Source: Physocladia obscura (lineage: Eukaryota > Chytridiomycota > Chytridiomycetes > Chytridiales > Chytriomycetaceae). Taken from it: a DNA stretch of 28,825 nucleotides. A program made the position numbers and the translations under genes. The notes beneath the pieces are model-generated. The model saw nothing but the letters and a program-made list of their open reading frames with translations. It did not search any database and had not been told where the DNA came from. This document shows, in pieces, positions 9,704 to 21,060 of the stretch (position 1 is its first letter; every line of letters begins with the position of its first letter). The DNA is taken from assembly GCA_027596945.1 (NCBI GenBank), contig JADGJH010000131.1, positions 1 to 28,825 of the forward strand. Direction: 5' to 3'.

Positions 9704-10117
9704 TTTAAATTCGGTTAAATTCGGAATTTTTCTGTTCCCGTCCGTCTAAAATATGAACGAGTTCGCGCGAGTCTATGATGTAGCAACTTCTAAAAGTCAC
9801 GGAATTGCTATATTTGGATTCCAGTAGAAGAGATTTGATGACACGATTCGCGATCAATGTTTTTTTTTGTGTTCGAACTAACTGTGACAAGAACGCGTTT
9901 GGACTTTTTTTTCTTTCTTTTTTGGGTTGACATTTGGCGGGACTGACTTCAAAAAAGAGTTGGCGGGAAAGAGAAAGAGAGCGAAAAGAAAACAAAAAAA
10001 CTATGAAATCTTTTTCTGTTGCATCCCTTATCATTATGTACGATGTGGTGCAATCAACAAAAAGACTCGAAATAATTAAAAAAAAAAAAAAAAACGAACA
10101 AAAAGAGTTACACCAGC
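9704..10117. other. Intergenic promoter region of the homeobox gene
   Basis: A 414-bp interval between the minus-strand GGT stop and the minus-strand homeobox start, so it holds the GGT 3' flank and the homeobox promoter. It contains pyrimidine/purine tracts and two E2F-like sites (separate entry). No coding sequence is supported. Confidence 0.6.
9933..9970 (+). promoter_or_regulatory. Tandem E2F/DP-like binding sites
   Basis: Two near-identical motifs, TTTGGCGGGA (9933-9942) and TTGGCGGGAAA (9960-9970), lie 27 bp apart and in the same orientation. They match the classical E2F consensus TTTSSCGCSAA-like core TTGGCGGGAAA. They sit 230-267 bp upstream of the homeobox ATG. This suggests G1/S cell-cycle control of that gene. 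Identification is by motif only. Confidence 0.5.
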
Positions 10118-12140
10118 TTATTGAGCCGCTGCGACAATACCATCAGATCTCGGATCACATCCTCCGACCAAAACAGTCTTTTTTCCATCTTCACTCTCAT
10201 CTCGCCGCACCAAAATAACCTGCCCTCTTCCAAACGATGCACGCGCCTGTCCAGAGACGAATTTTACAACATGTCCCAACTTTTTCAAGCCCTCAATAAC
10301 GTCCGCACCTATTCCTTCCTCAATTTCCACAATACTGACTCCGCCAATATCCGGCATTACTTGAATGCGCGAGGCATCAAGTGCCTGTTGAGGAGTCATG
10401 CCAAAATGGTGCATGTTGAGAAGTACTTGGGTATGACCTTGGGGCTGCATAAAACCACCCATGACTCCGTAACACATGTGCAAAGATTCATCGTGTGCAT
10501 GGGTGACAATGGCTGGAATGATGGTGTGGTACGGACGTTTATTTGGTGCAAGAACGTTTGGATGATTTGGGTCCAACGAGAAATTACTTCCACGATTCTG
10601 AAGAACGAATCCAAATCCTTTTGGAACAATTGCAGATCCAAAACCTTCGTAATTTGAATTCTTTTGGGAACATACTGATTAATTTCGTTTGTTTTCAGAC
10701 ATCACACTACTCACAATGAAACTGCAGGCGTTCCCGTCTTTGTCAACAACAGAAAAGTAAACAGTGTCACTCGAATTTTCAGGCGAACCATGTGTAATGT
10801 CTGAGCCAGCTCTTGCGGTGTTGATTAGCTTTGCTCGGTCGGTCAAGTACTCTTTGGACAGCATTCCATCAACGGGAACATAAACACGCTCGGGATCAGT
10901 GACAAAATGTCTGGTGTCAGCAAATGCCAAGCGCAATGCTTCAATAATAATGTGCAAATATGGAACAGAGTTGTGACCAGCAGCAATGAAATCAGCATCA
11001 GGAGAAGAATTGACTGCTTTGAAGGAATCAAGGATACCCAAAGCCATGAGCGCAGTGATGCCTTGGCCATTGGGAGGACACTCATGCACACGTAAGGCAT
11101 TATCATAGACAATAGAGATGGGGGTGACGGGGGTTGAGGTGTGAGATTTCAAGTCATCGAGAGAAAGAACGCTGCCGAGACTGTTTAGGGTTTCGACGAT
11201 TGATTGGGCAACTGCACCTTCGTAGAAACCCTTCTTGCCGTGCTCGGCGAGGAGACGGAAGGTTTTGCCCATATTTGTGAGTTTGATTATTTCACCGGCC
11301 TTGGGGGCCTTGCCATTGCGCAAGATTTCTTTGCCGTTGGGAGAGGCAGCTAAAATGCGGGCCTCGCTGCGACCCCAAACTATTGAGAAAAGAAAAAAAA
11401 TACTAAGGATCAGATCAAGAAAGTAGAAGTTTTAAGCTGGAAGTTAAGGTGAATGTCAATGTGGTTGATCAGGAAGGATAGAAAGGGGGTTAATACAGAA
11501 TGCAGTCAGTTCGGACACGGGGTAGCCGTCCTCGGCCAGTCTGATTGCGGGGGCTAGGATGTCGGCCAGCGAGAGCCGGCCGCTGCCGAAGAGGGCCACG
11601 GCGTCGACCCAGCCAGCCGCGGCGCCGGGCACCGTGACCGCGTTGGCGTTGGTGGCCGGCAGCGACGCGGGCACGGGCGACGCCGGGTCCAGCTTGAGGC
11701 TCGCCACGGCCGCGTCGCGTGTCAGCAGCGCAGCCGCCCGCCCCGACGCGTTGAGTCCAGACACTTTGCGCGTCGCCGCGTCGTAGTACAGCACAAACGC
11801 GTCGCCGCCAATCCCCGTCGACGTGGGTCTGTTGTGGCGTATATTATGTTACTGCTTAATTCATACTGATGGCGTCCGTTGTGCATCTCTTACTCTGTCA
11901 CTCCCAGTGCTGCCGCTACTGCCACAGCTGCATCCGCTGCGTTGCCCCCTCGAAGCAGAATATCTCGGCCGATCTGGCTTGCAAGTGGCTGACTGTAATT
12001 CATCGGCCACATTCAGATCATGCCACGACTGCCCAACTGCAAATATTTCCTCACCTTGATGCCACCATTCCCCCGGTGGAGTACACGTTTGATCGACGAG
12101 AGATGTATGGCAACGGTGGCGGAGACGGAGCGGAAGACAT
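10118..12140 (-). CDS. Gamma-glutamyltranspeptidase-family Ntn hydrolase (5 exons, 574 aa)
   Basis: Exons are 12140-12055, 11992-11894, 11828-11497, 11379-10715 and 10660-10118, giving 574 residues. The N-terminus has [19 protein letters not shown], then [20 protein letters not shown] and STGIGGDAF, the conserved start of the large subunit. The self-cleavage site is before the nucleophile Thr at about residue 378 in [19 protein letters not shown]. The small subunit follows, with [18 protein letters not shown] and a C-terminal GGCDPRSDG motif. No signal peptide or membrane anchor is seen, unlike secreted or membrane GGTs, so it resembles the cytosolic YwrD-like branch common in bacteria. Known family chemistry is transfer or hydrolysis of gamma-glutamyl groups (glutathione and relatives); the substrate here is unknown. 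Exon 3 is far richer in GC than the other exons. It lies 59 bp downstream of the crotonase gene, in the same direction, near a cyclotransferase-like gene. Confidence 0.88.
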
Positions 12141-12199
12141 TTCAATTTTCAAACAATTTTTTGTTATTTGTTCCGTTCCGGTTTCAACCAAACACAACT

Positions 12200-13210
12200 C
12201 TATAAAAAATCTTTAAAAGCCGGCTCTCTTTTTTCCGTTACTGCATCCAATCCTTCAATAATATCTTTCGAAGCGTAACAATGCGCTTGGGTGTCAGCTT
12301 CTCTCCACAGCGCCTGTTCTAGCCCGCCACCTGGTGACTCGAACGCGTTTCTCAGCGTCTTAACTGTAGCACGTACCGCGACAGGACTCGCCGACGCAAT
12401 GCGTCGTGCAATAACAAGTGATTCCGACAGCAAATCAGCGGCCGGAGGTGTTGCAAGTACAAGGCCCAACCGCAATGCCTCATCGGCACCAACAAGATCA
12501 CCTGTGAGCAATAGACGCGATGCTGCTTGATGTCCAATCAAACGTGGGAGTGTAAAAGATCCTGCCATACCCGGCGTCAACCCGAGCCGCACAAAATTGA
12601 AGCCAATGCACGCGTTGGCGTCTGAAGCCATCAAGCGGATATCTGCAGCCAGTGCAATACACGCGCCCGCTCCGACTGCATAGCCATTTATTGCTGCGAT
12701 TGTGGGAAACGGTGTTTGGCGAAGTACAAGAAAACGCGCGTAAAAGCGACGCATAATTTCCGCGTTTGCTGGTGCTGATGCCGTGATTGCTGTGCGATCT
12801 CGAAGAAAACCGAGATCGCCACCAGCTGAAAAAGCTGCTTTTGTTTTTGCTTCGTTTTTACTGTTTATACTGTCGTTGTTGTTGTCGCTGCTGCTGACTG
12901 AATTTTGATATGGATCTGCTCCAGTGATAATCAAACAACGCACGCTAGTATCACGCGATAGAGTGGTCAGCATCTTTTCAAATTCCGCACCGCATTCTTC
13001 CGTCAAAGCGTTTAAACGCGACGGGCGGTTGAAGGCTAGAAAAATCACTCCTGTTCGCAAACCACTTTTCACATCAATATCTCGCGCCACCCGGAACATA
13101 TCTGACGACTCTACCGCCTCGCCTCGTGAAATCCCGACAAGGTTGCGCGTGGGCTGAGAGGCTACCAATTTTCCAAAATGCGACCCAACCACTCGCAATT
13201 TTGCAAACAT
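12200..13210 (-). CDS. Mitochondrial enoyl-CoA hydratase/isomerase-family protein (crotonase), intronless, 336 aa
   Basis: A single open frame from ATG 13210. The first 30 residues are Arg/Lys-containing and free of acids (MFAKLRVVGSHFGKLVASQ), as expected of a mitochondrial presequence. Crotonase landmarks follow: AFNRPSRLNALT (55-70), the first oxyanion-hole segment AFSAGGDL (126-133) and NGYAVGAGACIALAADIRL (175-193), then FNFVRLGLTPGMAGS (204-218) and LLLTGDLVGADEALRLGLV. Compared with rat mitochondrial hydratase, the two catalytic glutamates align to Cys184 and Phe206, so classical water addition is doubtful. A Ser/Asn/Asp-rich insert (about 100-124) precedes the oxyanion loop. The FNFVxLGLxPGM form is common in bacterial paralogues. 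Lack of introns in an intron-rich region and this form hint at bacterial transfer, but that is unproven. Confidence 0.88.
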   Translation of the reverse strand: MFAKLRVVGSHFGKLVASQPTRNLVGISRGEAVESSDMFRVARDIDVKSGLRTGVIFLAFNRPSRLNALTEECGAEFEKMLTTLSRDTSVRCLIITGADPYQNSVSSSDNNNDSINSKNEAKTKAAFSAGGDLGFLRDRTAITASAPANAEIMRRFYARFLVLRQTPFPTIAAINGYAVGAGACIALAADIRLMASDANACIGFNFVRLGLTPGMAGSFTLPRLIGHQAASRLLLTGDLVGADEALRLGLVLATPPAADLLSESLVIARRIASASPVAVRATVKTLRNAFESPGGGLEQALWREADTQAHCYASKDIIEGLDAVTEKREPAFKDFL

Positions 13211-13250
13211 GATTTCATCCCACTGAAGTTGATCGATAAGACTTTTATTA
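13211..13250 (-). terminator. 37-bp gap with AATAAA overlapping the stop of the cyclotransferase-like gene
   Basis: On the minus strand AATAAA (13249-13244) overlaps the TAA stop (13250-13248). The next gene's ATG is at 13210. There is almost no room for separate 3' and 5' untranslated regions. Confidence 0.5.
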
Positions 13251-13817
13251 AATATATGTACTCAGATGCGAATCAATAAAATGTGCATAAGACCAATCGC
13301 CGTGATCCAGAATCAACATGTCAAGTCCAGCAACCCATTCGTAAGCCCACGCTTTCACCAGTTTTTCAGATTTCCAGATTTCTCCATCTTCCGCACCAAC
13401 GACAGAGCATTCACCACACCCATCACCGCAACTGTTTGCACATACCCGCGAGATATCCACAAGAATCCGTCGATACTGGTCACCTTCAAACTTATCGAGC
13501 CGTTCAACAACTTTTTCGACAGAAATGCCGACAGCAGCTGCTAGCGCAGCGGCATCGACGACCAGGCCGTGTACTGACGCCGAAATAGCACTTTTTGGAT
13601 TTGCATCGAAGTTGATAGAGTGGGAAACAGGGATCATTGCTGGGTAAACAAGAGTTTTGATTGGAAAGCGGGCGTACTGAGCAACTACTGCTGGTGAGTG
13701 TGGGAACGTGTCTGGATGTGGGATACGTGAGGATTCGTTCAACACCGCATACAATACATGTGGATGCATCAAAGTGCCGTAGAAAAAGAGTAGAGTGGTG
13801 TCGCTTTTTGATGCCAT
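13248..13817 (-). CDS. AIG2/gamma-glutamyl-cyclotransferase-like protein, intronless, 189 aa
   Basis: A single exon. FFYGTLM (11-17) is the substrate-binding loop typical of the gamma-glutamyl-cyclotransferase fold (YGTL/YGSL). LDKFEGDQYRR (108-117) supplies the catalytic glutamate, here Glu111, in the usual E-G-x-x-Y context. A central strand SASVHGLVVD precedes it and WAYEWVAG comes late. Family members release 5-oxoproline from gamma-glutamyl amines (GGACT) or have unknown roles (plant AIG2). A Cys/Gly-rich insert (about 125-137) with four cysteines interrupts the C-terminal half and could be a metal or disulfide feature; this is unusual. It is the first gene of a tight minus-strand trio with a crotonase and a gamma-glutamyltranspeptidase homologue, which suggests shared gamma-glutamyl metabolism. 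The exact substrate cannot be told. Confidence 0.85.
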   Translation of the reverse strand: MASKSDTTLLFFYGTLMHPHVLYAVLNESSRIPHPDTFPHSPAVVAQYARFPIKTLVYPAMIPVSHSINFDANPKSAISASVHGLVVDAAALAAAVGISVEKVVERLDKFEGDQYRRILVDISRVCANSCGDGCGECSVVGAEDGEIWKSEKLVKAWAYEWVAGLDMLILDHGDWSYAHFIDSHLSTYI

Positions 13818-15280
13818 TTGTCAAATCAATTTGTCAATTCACATTGACTTGCCAAGCCTTTCATGAAAGGGAGGGCTCAAAATTTCATAAAATGGGTGCA
13901 GTAGTCGGAGAAAAATACTTTTGTATTTACGAGTAACCTTTGAGAATATATTAATTATGTAAACAGAGATCAGCTGTTCCAAAATATTTATTTAAAGCTT
14001 AAATTTGTCATATTTGAAGGCGTTCTCCTTATAAAAGCAGGTCAAATATAATGCTGCAATAATGCAAAATGAAAGTAAAGTTCAGGAAATCAATGTAACA
14101 GACGGTTTTTTTGTTTTGTTTTTTGAAAACTGTGATATCGAAAACGATATAAAAACAAATGAGGATTTTATTGTTTATTAAGAACTTCCTTAAGTCTTAC
14201 ATAAGTATTGTTCGATTTTACATATATTTTTTAATTTATTTTTCCAAGGCTGACTGCCATTGGTTGTGGTGTATTGTTGAGGAATACCACACTTATTTCA
14301 AAATATATAATTTTCATATGTAATTCTTTTTATAATGTGTGAATGCGCTGTATTTATGCGCACCATATGTGTAAAACAGATGGACGTACAACTCGTGCAA
14401 ACGATGTTAAAATAAAAATAAAAAAATAAAAAAGCCGGAGCATCATTCCACCGCTAAGCAAAAACTGCGAAGCTCCACCATTGGCATTGATGGATTTGAA
14501 GCTGACCGCCCTTTTGCTGAACAAAATTTAACTAATCTCATGGATTATGCACAATACTTTACTGGTTCTTCGAGATAATTAAAGTTAACTGGTTGATTAG
14601 GCGGCTTTTCGCCTGTCTTTTGAAGAAACAATTATCATTGAATTCATGTGACTTGACGACAAATATTTTTAATCTTTTCTGTCAAAGCAATCGCCGATTC
14701 GCAATAGAACAAAAACGTGTTTGAAATAAATTCCAGCTGAAATTCTTCGCTTCAAGAAAAGCTCGAATGGGTTCAAACTGGAAAAGTGCATTTTTTTTTT
14801 TTCACAAAGTCAAAAAAAGTCAAGATTTTTTAAAGGTTGCCGCTGACATTGACACCAAGACTGACAAAATGCTCCGGCTTTATCACTAACCTGGCGCAGA
14901 TCTTTTTTTCGCTGCTGTTGTATGCATTAATTGTAACGGCAACGAGGAGCGACTTGGGCACAGTGTCGGGCTCGAAACGTGATTGGGGTGCAAAAATTTT
15001 GGGCGATAACGAAAATCTTGCCAAAAAAGATTGCGGAATCTTTCTTCTCATCCCGACTCAATTTTAAATTCAGAAACGCCAGTGTTAAGCCCCGCGACGT
15101 AGCAAAATAGGTACAATAATTGTGAAGGTTCCAAGAAAAAGCAGGTTCGTTGTGTGTTATCAGCCCTGATTGTGTGTTATCACTGATGATTTCACAGCAT
15201 CAATCTGGCAACTTTGGCTGCTATCAAACTGCACAAACAGGAAAAAACGTGCAAAACGAAGCATCGAAAAAACGAAAAAC
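13818..15280. other. Intergenic region upstream of two divergent genes, with small inverted repeats
   Basis: About 1.46 kb between the start of the minus-strand cyclotransferase-like gene and the start of GUT2. It is mostly AT-rich. A hairpin ATATCG-AAAA-CGATAT lies at 14135-14150 and a GC hairpin (AGGCG/CGCCT) lies near 14599-14615. There is a 48-codon plus-strand fragment without a start at about 14432-14578, and overlapping frames of 73-76 codons on both strands at 14830-15067, none with a recognisable domain. I support no gene here. The last 200 bp should contain the GUT2 promoter. Confidence 0.6.
14431..14881. repeat. Possible small element with 13-bp terminal inverted repeats
   Basis: AAAGCCGGAGCAT at 14431-14443 is repeated exactly as its reverse complement at 14869-14881, bounding 451 bp. 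No clear target-site duplication is visible in the A-rich left flank. It could be a MITE-like remnant or chance. Confidence 0.35.
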
Positions 15281-17930
15281 ATGTTTCGCCTTCCCCGCCT
15301 CATTCAGCTGCAGCGCCACGCGGTGGGAATCGCGTCGGGAGTATCAGCACTCGGCGTATATTACTATATAAAACCCGCCAGTCTGCACGCAACACTGGAG
15401 GCTCAGAACATTCTCGAATCCGAACCGCTCTCTCAACTGTGGGCCCCACCGTCTCGTGGCGAAATGCTCGCGCGTCTTGGAAGTCCCGAGGCCCTTGCTG
15501 ACGTAAAAAACAAACATGTGGCTGCTGAGCAGGAATTTGATATTCTGATCTGCGGCGGCGGCGCCACTGGTGTTGGCTGCGCCCTCGACGCGGCTACTAG
15601 AGGCCTTAAAGTTGCTCTCGTTGAACGCGATGATTTCGCGTCAGGTTTCTGCAAAACCTTTCCTTTCTTGATTTTTGTCTGTATTTAGTTCGACAAAACT
15701 TGCACTAACTGTTTTTTGTCAATAGGCACATCATCTCGTAGCACGAAGCTTGTGCATGGCGGCGTCCGATATCTGGAAAAAGCGTTCAAGGAGCTGGACA
15801 TTGAACAGTATAAGCTAGTTGTCGAAGCACTACATGAGCGGGCCAACTTTCTGAAAATCGCACCGCATCTGTCATACGAACTTCCAACAATGATTCCCAT
15901 TTACAAATACTGGCAGGTTCCTTATTTTTATGCGGGATGCAAAGTTTACGAGCTTTTAGCTGGCAAAGAAGGCTTGTCGCCGAGTTATTTCCTGGGAAAA
16001 AGAAAGGCAAAGGAAGCGTTCCCAATGCTCAAAGACGATCACTTGGTTGGTGCTATCGTATACTATGACGGTAAATAGCGAGTTCAGTTTCGCCTTTATT
16101 TTGGTTTGACATTTCTTCGTTGGTGAAGGTGCGCACAATGACTCTCGAATGAATGTCGCAATTGCGCTTACCGCCGCGTCTAAAGGAGCAGTTATGGCTA
16201 ATCATGTCGAACTTGTGCAACTCATTAAAAAGAATCGCACGACGTTTTTTGGTCGCTCTGGATTTGGTGCGGAAGAAATTTGTGGGGCCGTCGTTAAAGA
16301 TACATTGACAGGAGCCCAATGGTCCGTTAAATGCAAGGTTTTTATTATTTTTTTCTACGATTTATTCCGCATATGATCATTTCGTTTCTTTTCTCTGATT
16401 GTTTTGTAAAATTGGTATCTTTGTAGGGTGTTATAAATGCCACTGGTCCGTTCTGCGATGGTCTTCGTAAGCTTGATACGGGGATAAAAACGCAAGAAAT
16501 TGTTGCGCCAAGTGCAGGAGTTCACATAGTACTTCCAAGCTACTTTGGCCCTAGAAATATGGGTTTGCTTGACCCCAACACTAGCGACGGCCGCGTAATC
16601 TTCTTCCTACCATGGCAAGGAAACATAATTGCGGGAACAACAGGTGAATAATATATAATTTTGGTGTTTGCGGCTGACTTTGTCAAAAAAAAAAAGACTC
16701 TCCCGCGGATGTGGAATCAAACCCTAAACCATCTGAGACCGATATCAACTGGATCTTGAGCGAAATCGAGCGATATCTCGATCCGTCAATTAAAGTTCGC
16801 CGCGGAGATGTGTTAGCCGCATGGTCAGGAATTCGCCCTCTTGTGCGAGACCCAGCTGCAAAAAACACCGAATCACTTGTTCGCAATCACATGATTAACG
16901 TGTCTGAGTCTGGTCTACTCACTATTGCCGGTGGAAAATGGACGACTTACCGTGAAATGGCTGAAGAGACTATTGATATTGCTATTGAAAAGTTTGATTT
17001 GAAAGGTGCTGGACCTTGCGTGACTACACAAACACTGCTAATTGGTGCACATGGATGGAACCGGAATATGTTTATCAAATTAATTCAAAGCTACGGACTT
17101 GAGACTGACGTTGCTCAACATCTTGCTGAAAGTTACGGCGATCGCGCTTGGTCTGTTGCAGGAATGGCCAGTATGACGGGAGAAAGATGGCCAATTCACG
17201 GGTATGGATATTTGCCGTAATTCATTCCGATTTCAGTTAAATTGACAAACCCAATCAAACAGAAAACGACTCTCTCAACAGTATCCATTCATTGAAGCCG
17301 AAATTAAATATGCCGTTCGAAGGGAATATGCATGCACTGCAGTGGTAAGTTTTTTGACATTAATTTTGCATTACACCGTACTTATATTCTTTATTCTTAC
17401 AGGATGTCATTGCTCGCCGAATGCGGCTCGCAATGTTGAACGCCCAAGCTGCTAAAGATGCTCTCCCGCGGGTCATTGAAATAATGGCGGATGAACTCTC
17501 TTGGTCTAAAAATCGCCAGCGTAAAGAGTACGCTGATGCCATTGAATTCCTGAAGTACATGGGTCTCGACTACCTCTCAAACAACCCAGATATTTCCGCT
17601 GACGACCAAACCTTCTATACACGTAATCACTTTGTACCCGAAGAGCTTGAACGGTATCAAACAGAGTTTCACAAGCTTGACTACAAAGGTGACGGCAGAA
17701 TCAGGGCAAAAGATCTCAGCAAGATTCTTGGTGCGCTTGGAGAAAAATCAGCATTTGTAGATGATGTCTTGAAAAGACTGGACGTGGGCACTAAAGGCAG
17801 TCTTGAGTTTGGCGAGTTTCTGGAAGTTTTGAGCGATATTAAAGAGGTGAAACAGAAGAGTAAGTTTGTGATAGATGGAACGGCTCACAGGGAAGAGATT
17901 TCTGTATCACGTAGTGGCGGTGGTGTTTGA
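15281..17930 (+). CDS. GUT2: Mitochondrial FAD-dependent glycerol-3-phosphate dehydrogenase with EF-hands (7 exons, 749 aa)
   Basis: Exons are 15281-15644, 15726-16070, 16129-16337, 16427-16643, 16697-17201, 17263-17344 and 17403-17930; the phases agree and the product is 749 residues. A basic presequence (MFRLPRLIQLQRHAVG) and a hydrophobic stretch precede the FAD-binding motif DILICGGGATGVGCALDA (87-104). Then come SSRSTKLVHGGVRYLEKA, AHNDSRMN, GVINATGPFCD, LPWQGNIIAGTTD, RPLVRDP and SGLLTIAGGKWTTYREMAE, all diagnostic of GlpD/GUT2/GPD2. The last 100 residues hold two EF-hand-like loops, DYKGDGRIRAKD and DVGTKGSLEFGE, as in animal GPD2; the second lacks several Ca ligands. The enzyme oxidises glycerol-3-phosphate to dihydroxyacetone phosphate at the outer face of the inner membrane and feeds ubiquinone. 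Met 15281 is chosen because the upstream in-frame extension would mask the presequence. Confidence 0.95.
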
Positions 17931-17956
17931 ATGCTTCTGTTTTTTCTTTTCTTTTT

Positions 17957-17962
17957 AATAAA
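17957..17962 (+). terminator. Polyadenylation signal of GUT2
   Basis: AATAAA lies 27 bp after the GUT2 stop codon, in a T-rich context. Confidence 0.6.
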
Positions 17963-18256
17963 TTTCTTTTTCATGCTATTATCAAATGAGCGTCAGAAAA
18001 ATTTTTATTTTGCTGCGTGCAATAAAGATTAGGTTCAAATTATTCTCATAAGAACAAATATCATTTATCTAAGCTGTGGTCCTTTCAGGATTGCTTCGTT
18101 TTATGGTTTTGTTTTTGTTTTTTTCTGGTCTGCCCCCTGAATTTCCTCCCTTGCGCTTTTCACTGTTCCATCACTACGGTGCAACATGAAGCTGTGTTGA
18201 TATTTTGGCAGATATATCGAAATTATTTGATAGTAGACTTACAGTTTAAAGAGTAG

Positions 18257-18288
18257 AGTTTTTTTAGAAAAACTGCTCTAAAAAAACT
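18257..18288. repeat. Perfect 12-bp inverted repeat, 8-nt loop
   Basis: AGTTTTTTTAGA (18257-18268) and TCTAAAAAAACT (18277-18288) are exact reverse complements. It lies about 330 bp past the GUT2 stop. Its role is unknown. Confidence 0.6.
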
Positions 18289-18614
18289 ATTGGATTTTAA
18301 CTTTCGCAGAAATCTTCAGAAGTATTATCATGTGAACTCTCTAAACTCAAACTACTGTGATGCCTTAAGTTTATGACTGTTCTAAATGCAAATTTCAACA
18401 TTTATAATCGGGGCAATAAGATATTTAATGTACTATTGCACACAATAGTTCCATGCTCTTTGCTGTAAGGATACAGCAATTGAGCTCTGCCAAATCAAAG
18501 CAATTTGTTTTTGTGATATATAAAAATAATAAAAATTGAATAATTTTAATTATACTCCAGTTTCCACAAGTTTTTTGATAATATTTCTGTTGGCCCCGTT
18601 TAACCTGTGATTAC

Positions 18615-18631
18615 CACTTGGCAACCAAGTG
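18615..18631. repeat. Perfect 7-bp hairpin, 3-nt loop
   Basis: CACTTGG-CAA-CCAAGTG, located about 145 bp upstream of the RBBP4 ATG. It could be a protein-binding dyad or chance. Confidence 0.4.
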
Positions 18632-18775
18632 TCACCCAGTTCCAATTGTATTTAGCGATTGTATAAGGCTCATTTTAATGCAGATATTATACTTGTAATG
18701 TAGTCAGTCGCAGGGCAAGTTGCGGGTAGTTGAAACTATGACTTCATTTCAACATTTTGATAAAAATCAGGAAAA

Positions 18776-20996
<2,221 letters not shown>

Positions 20997-21060
20997 TGTT
21001 TTGTGTGTGTGTTTCTAATTTTTTTGTTTTGCCTTGAAAAAATTCTGTTTGGACTCAGCA

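Larger units (their letters stand above)
17931..18775. other. Intergenic region between GUT2 and RBBP4
   Basis: 845 bp, AT-rich, without a supportable gene. It contains the GUT2 polyadenylation signal and two perfect hairpins (separate entries). The distal part should hold the RBBP4 promoter. Confidence 0.6.

Noticed and set aside
10121..10657. 178-codon plus-strand frame
   Set aside because: Antisense shadow of the last GGT exon, which has strong family motifs.
14830..15067. Overlapping 73- and 76-codon frames on both strands upstream of GUT2
   Set aside because: Neither has a recognisable domain or conserved motif; one strand at most could be real and nothing decides it.
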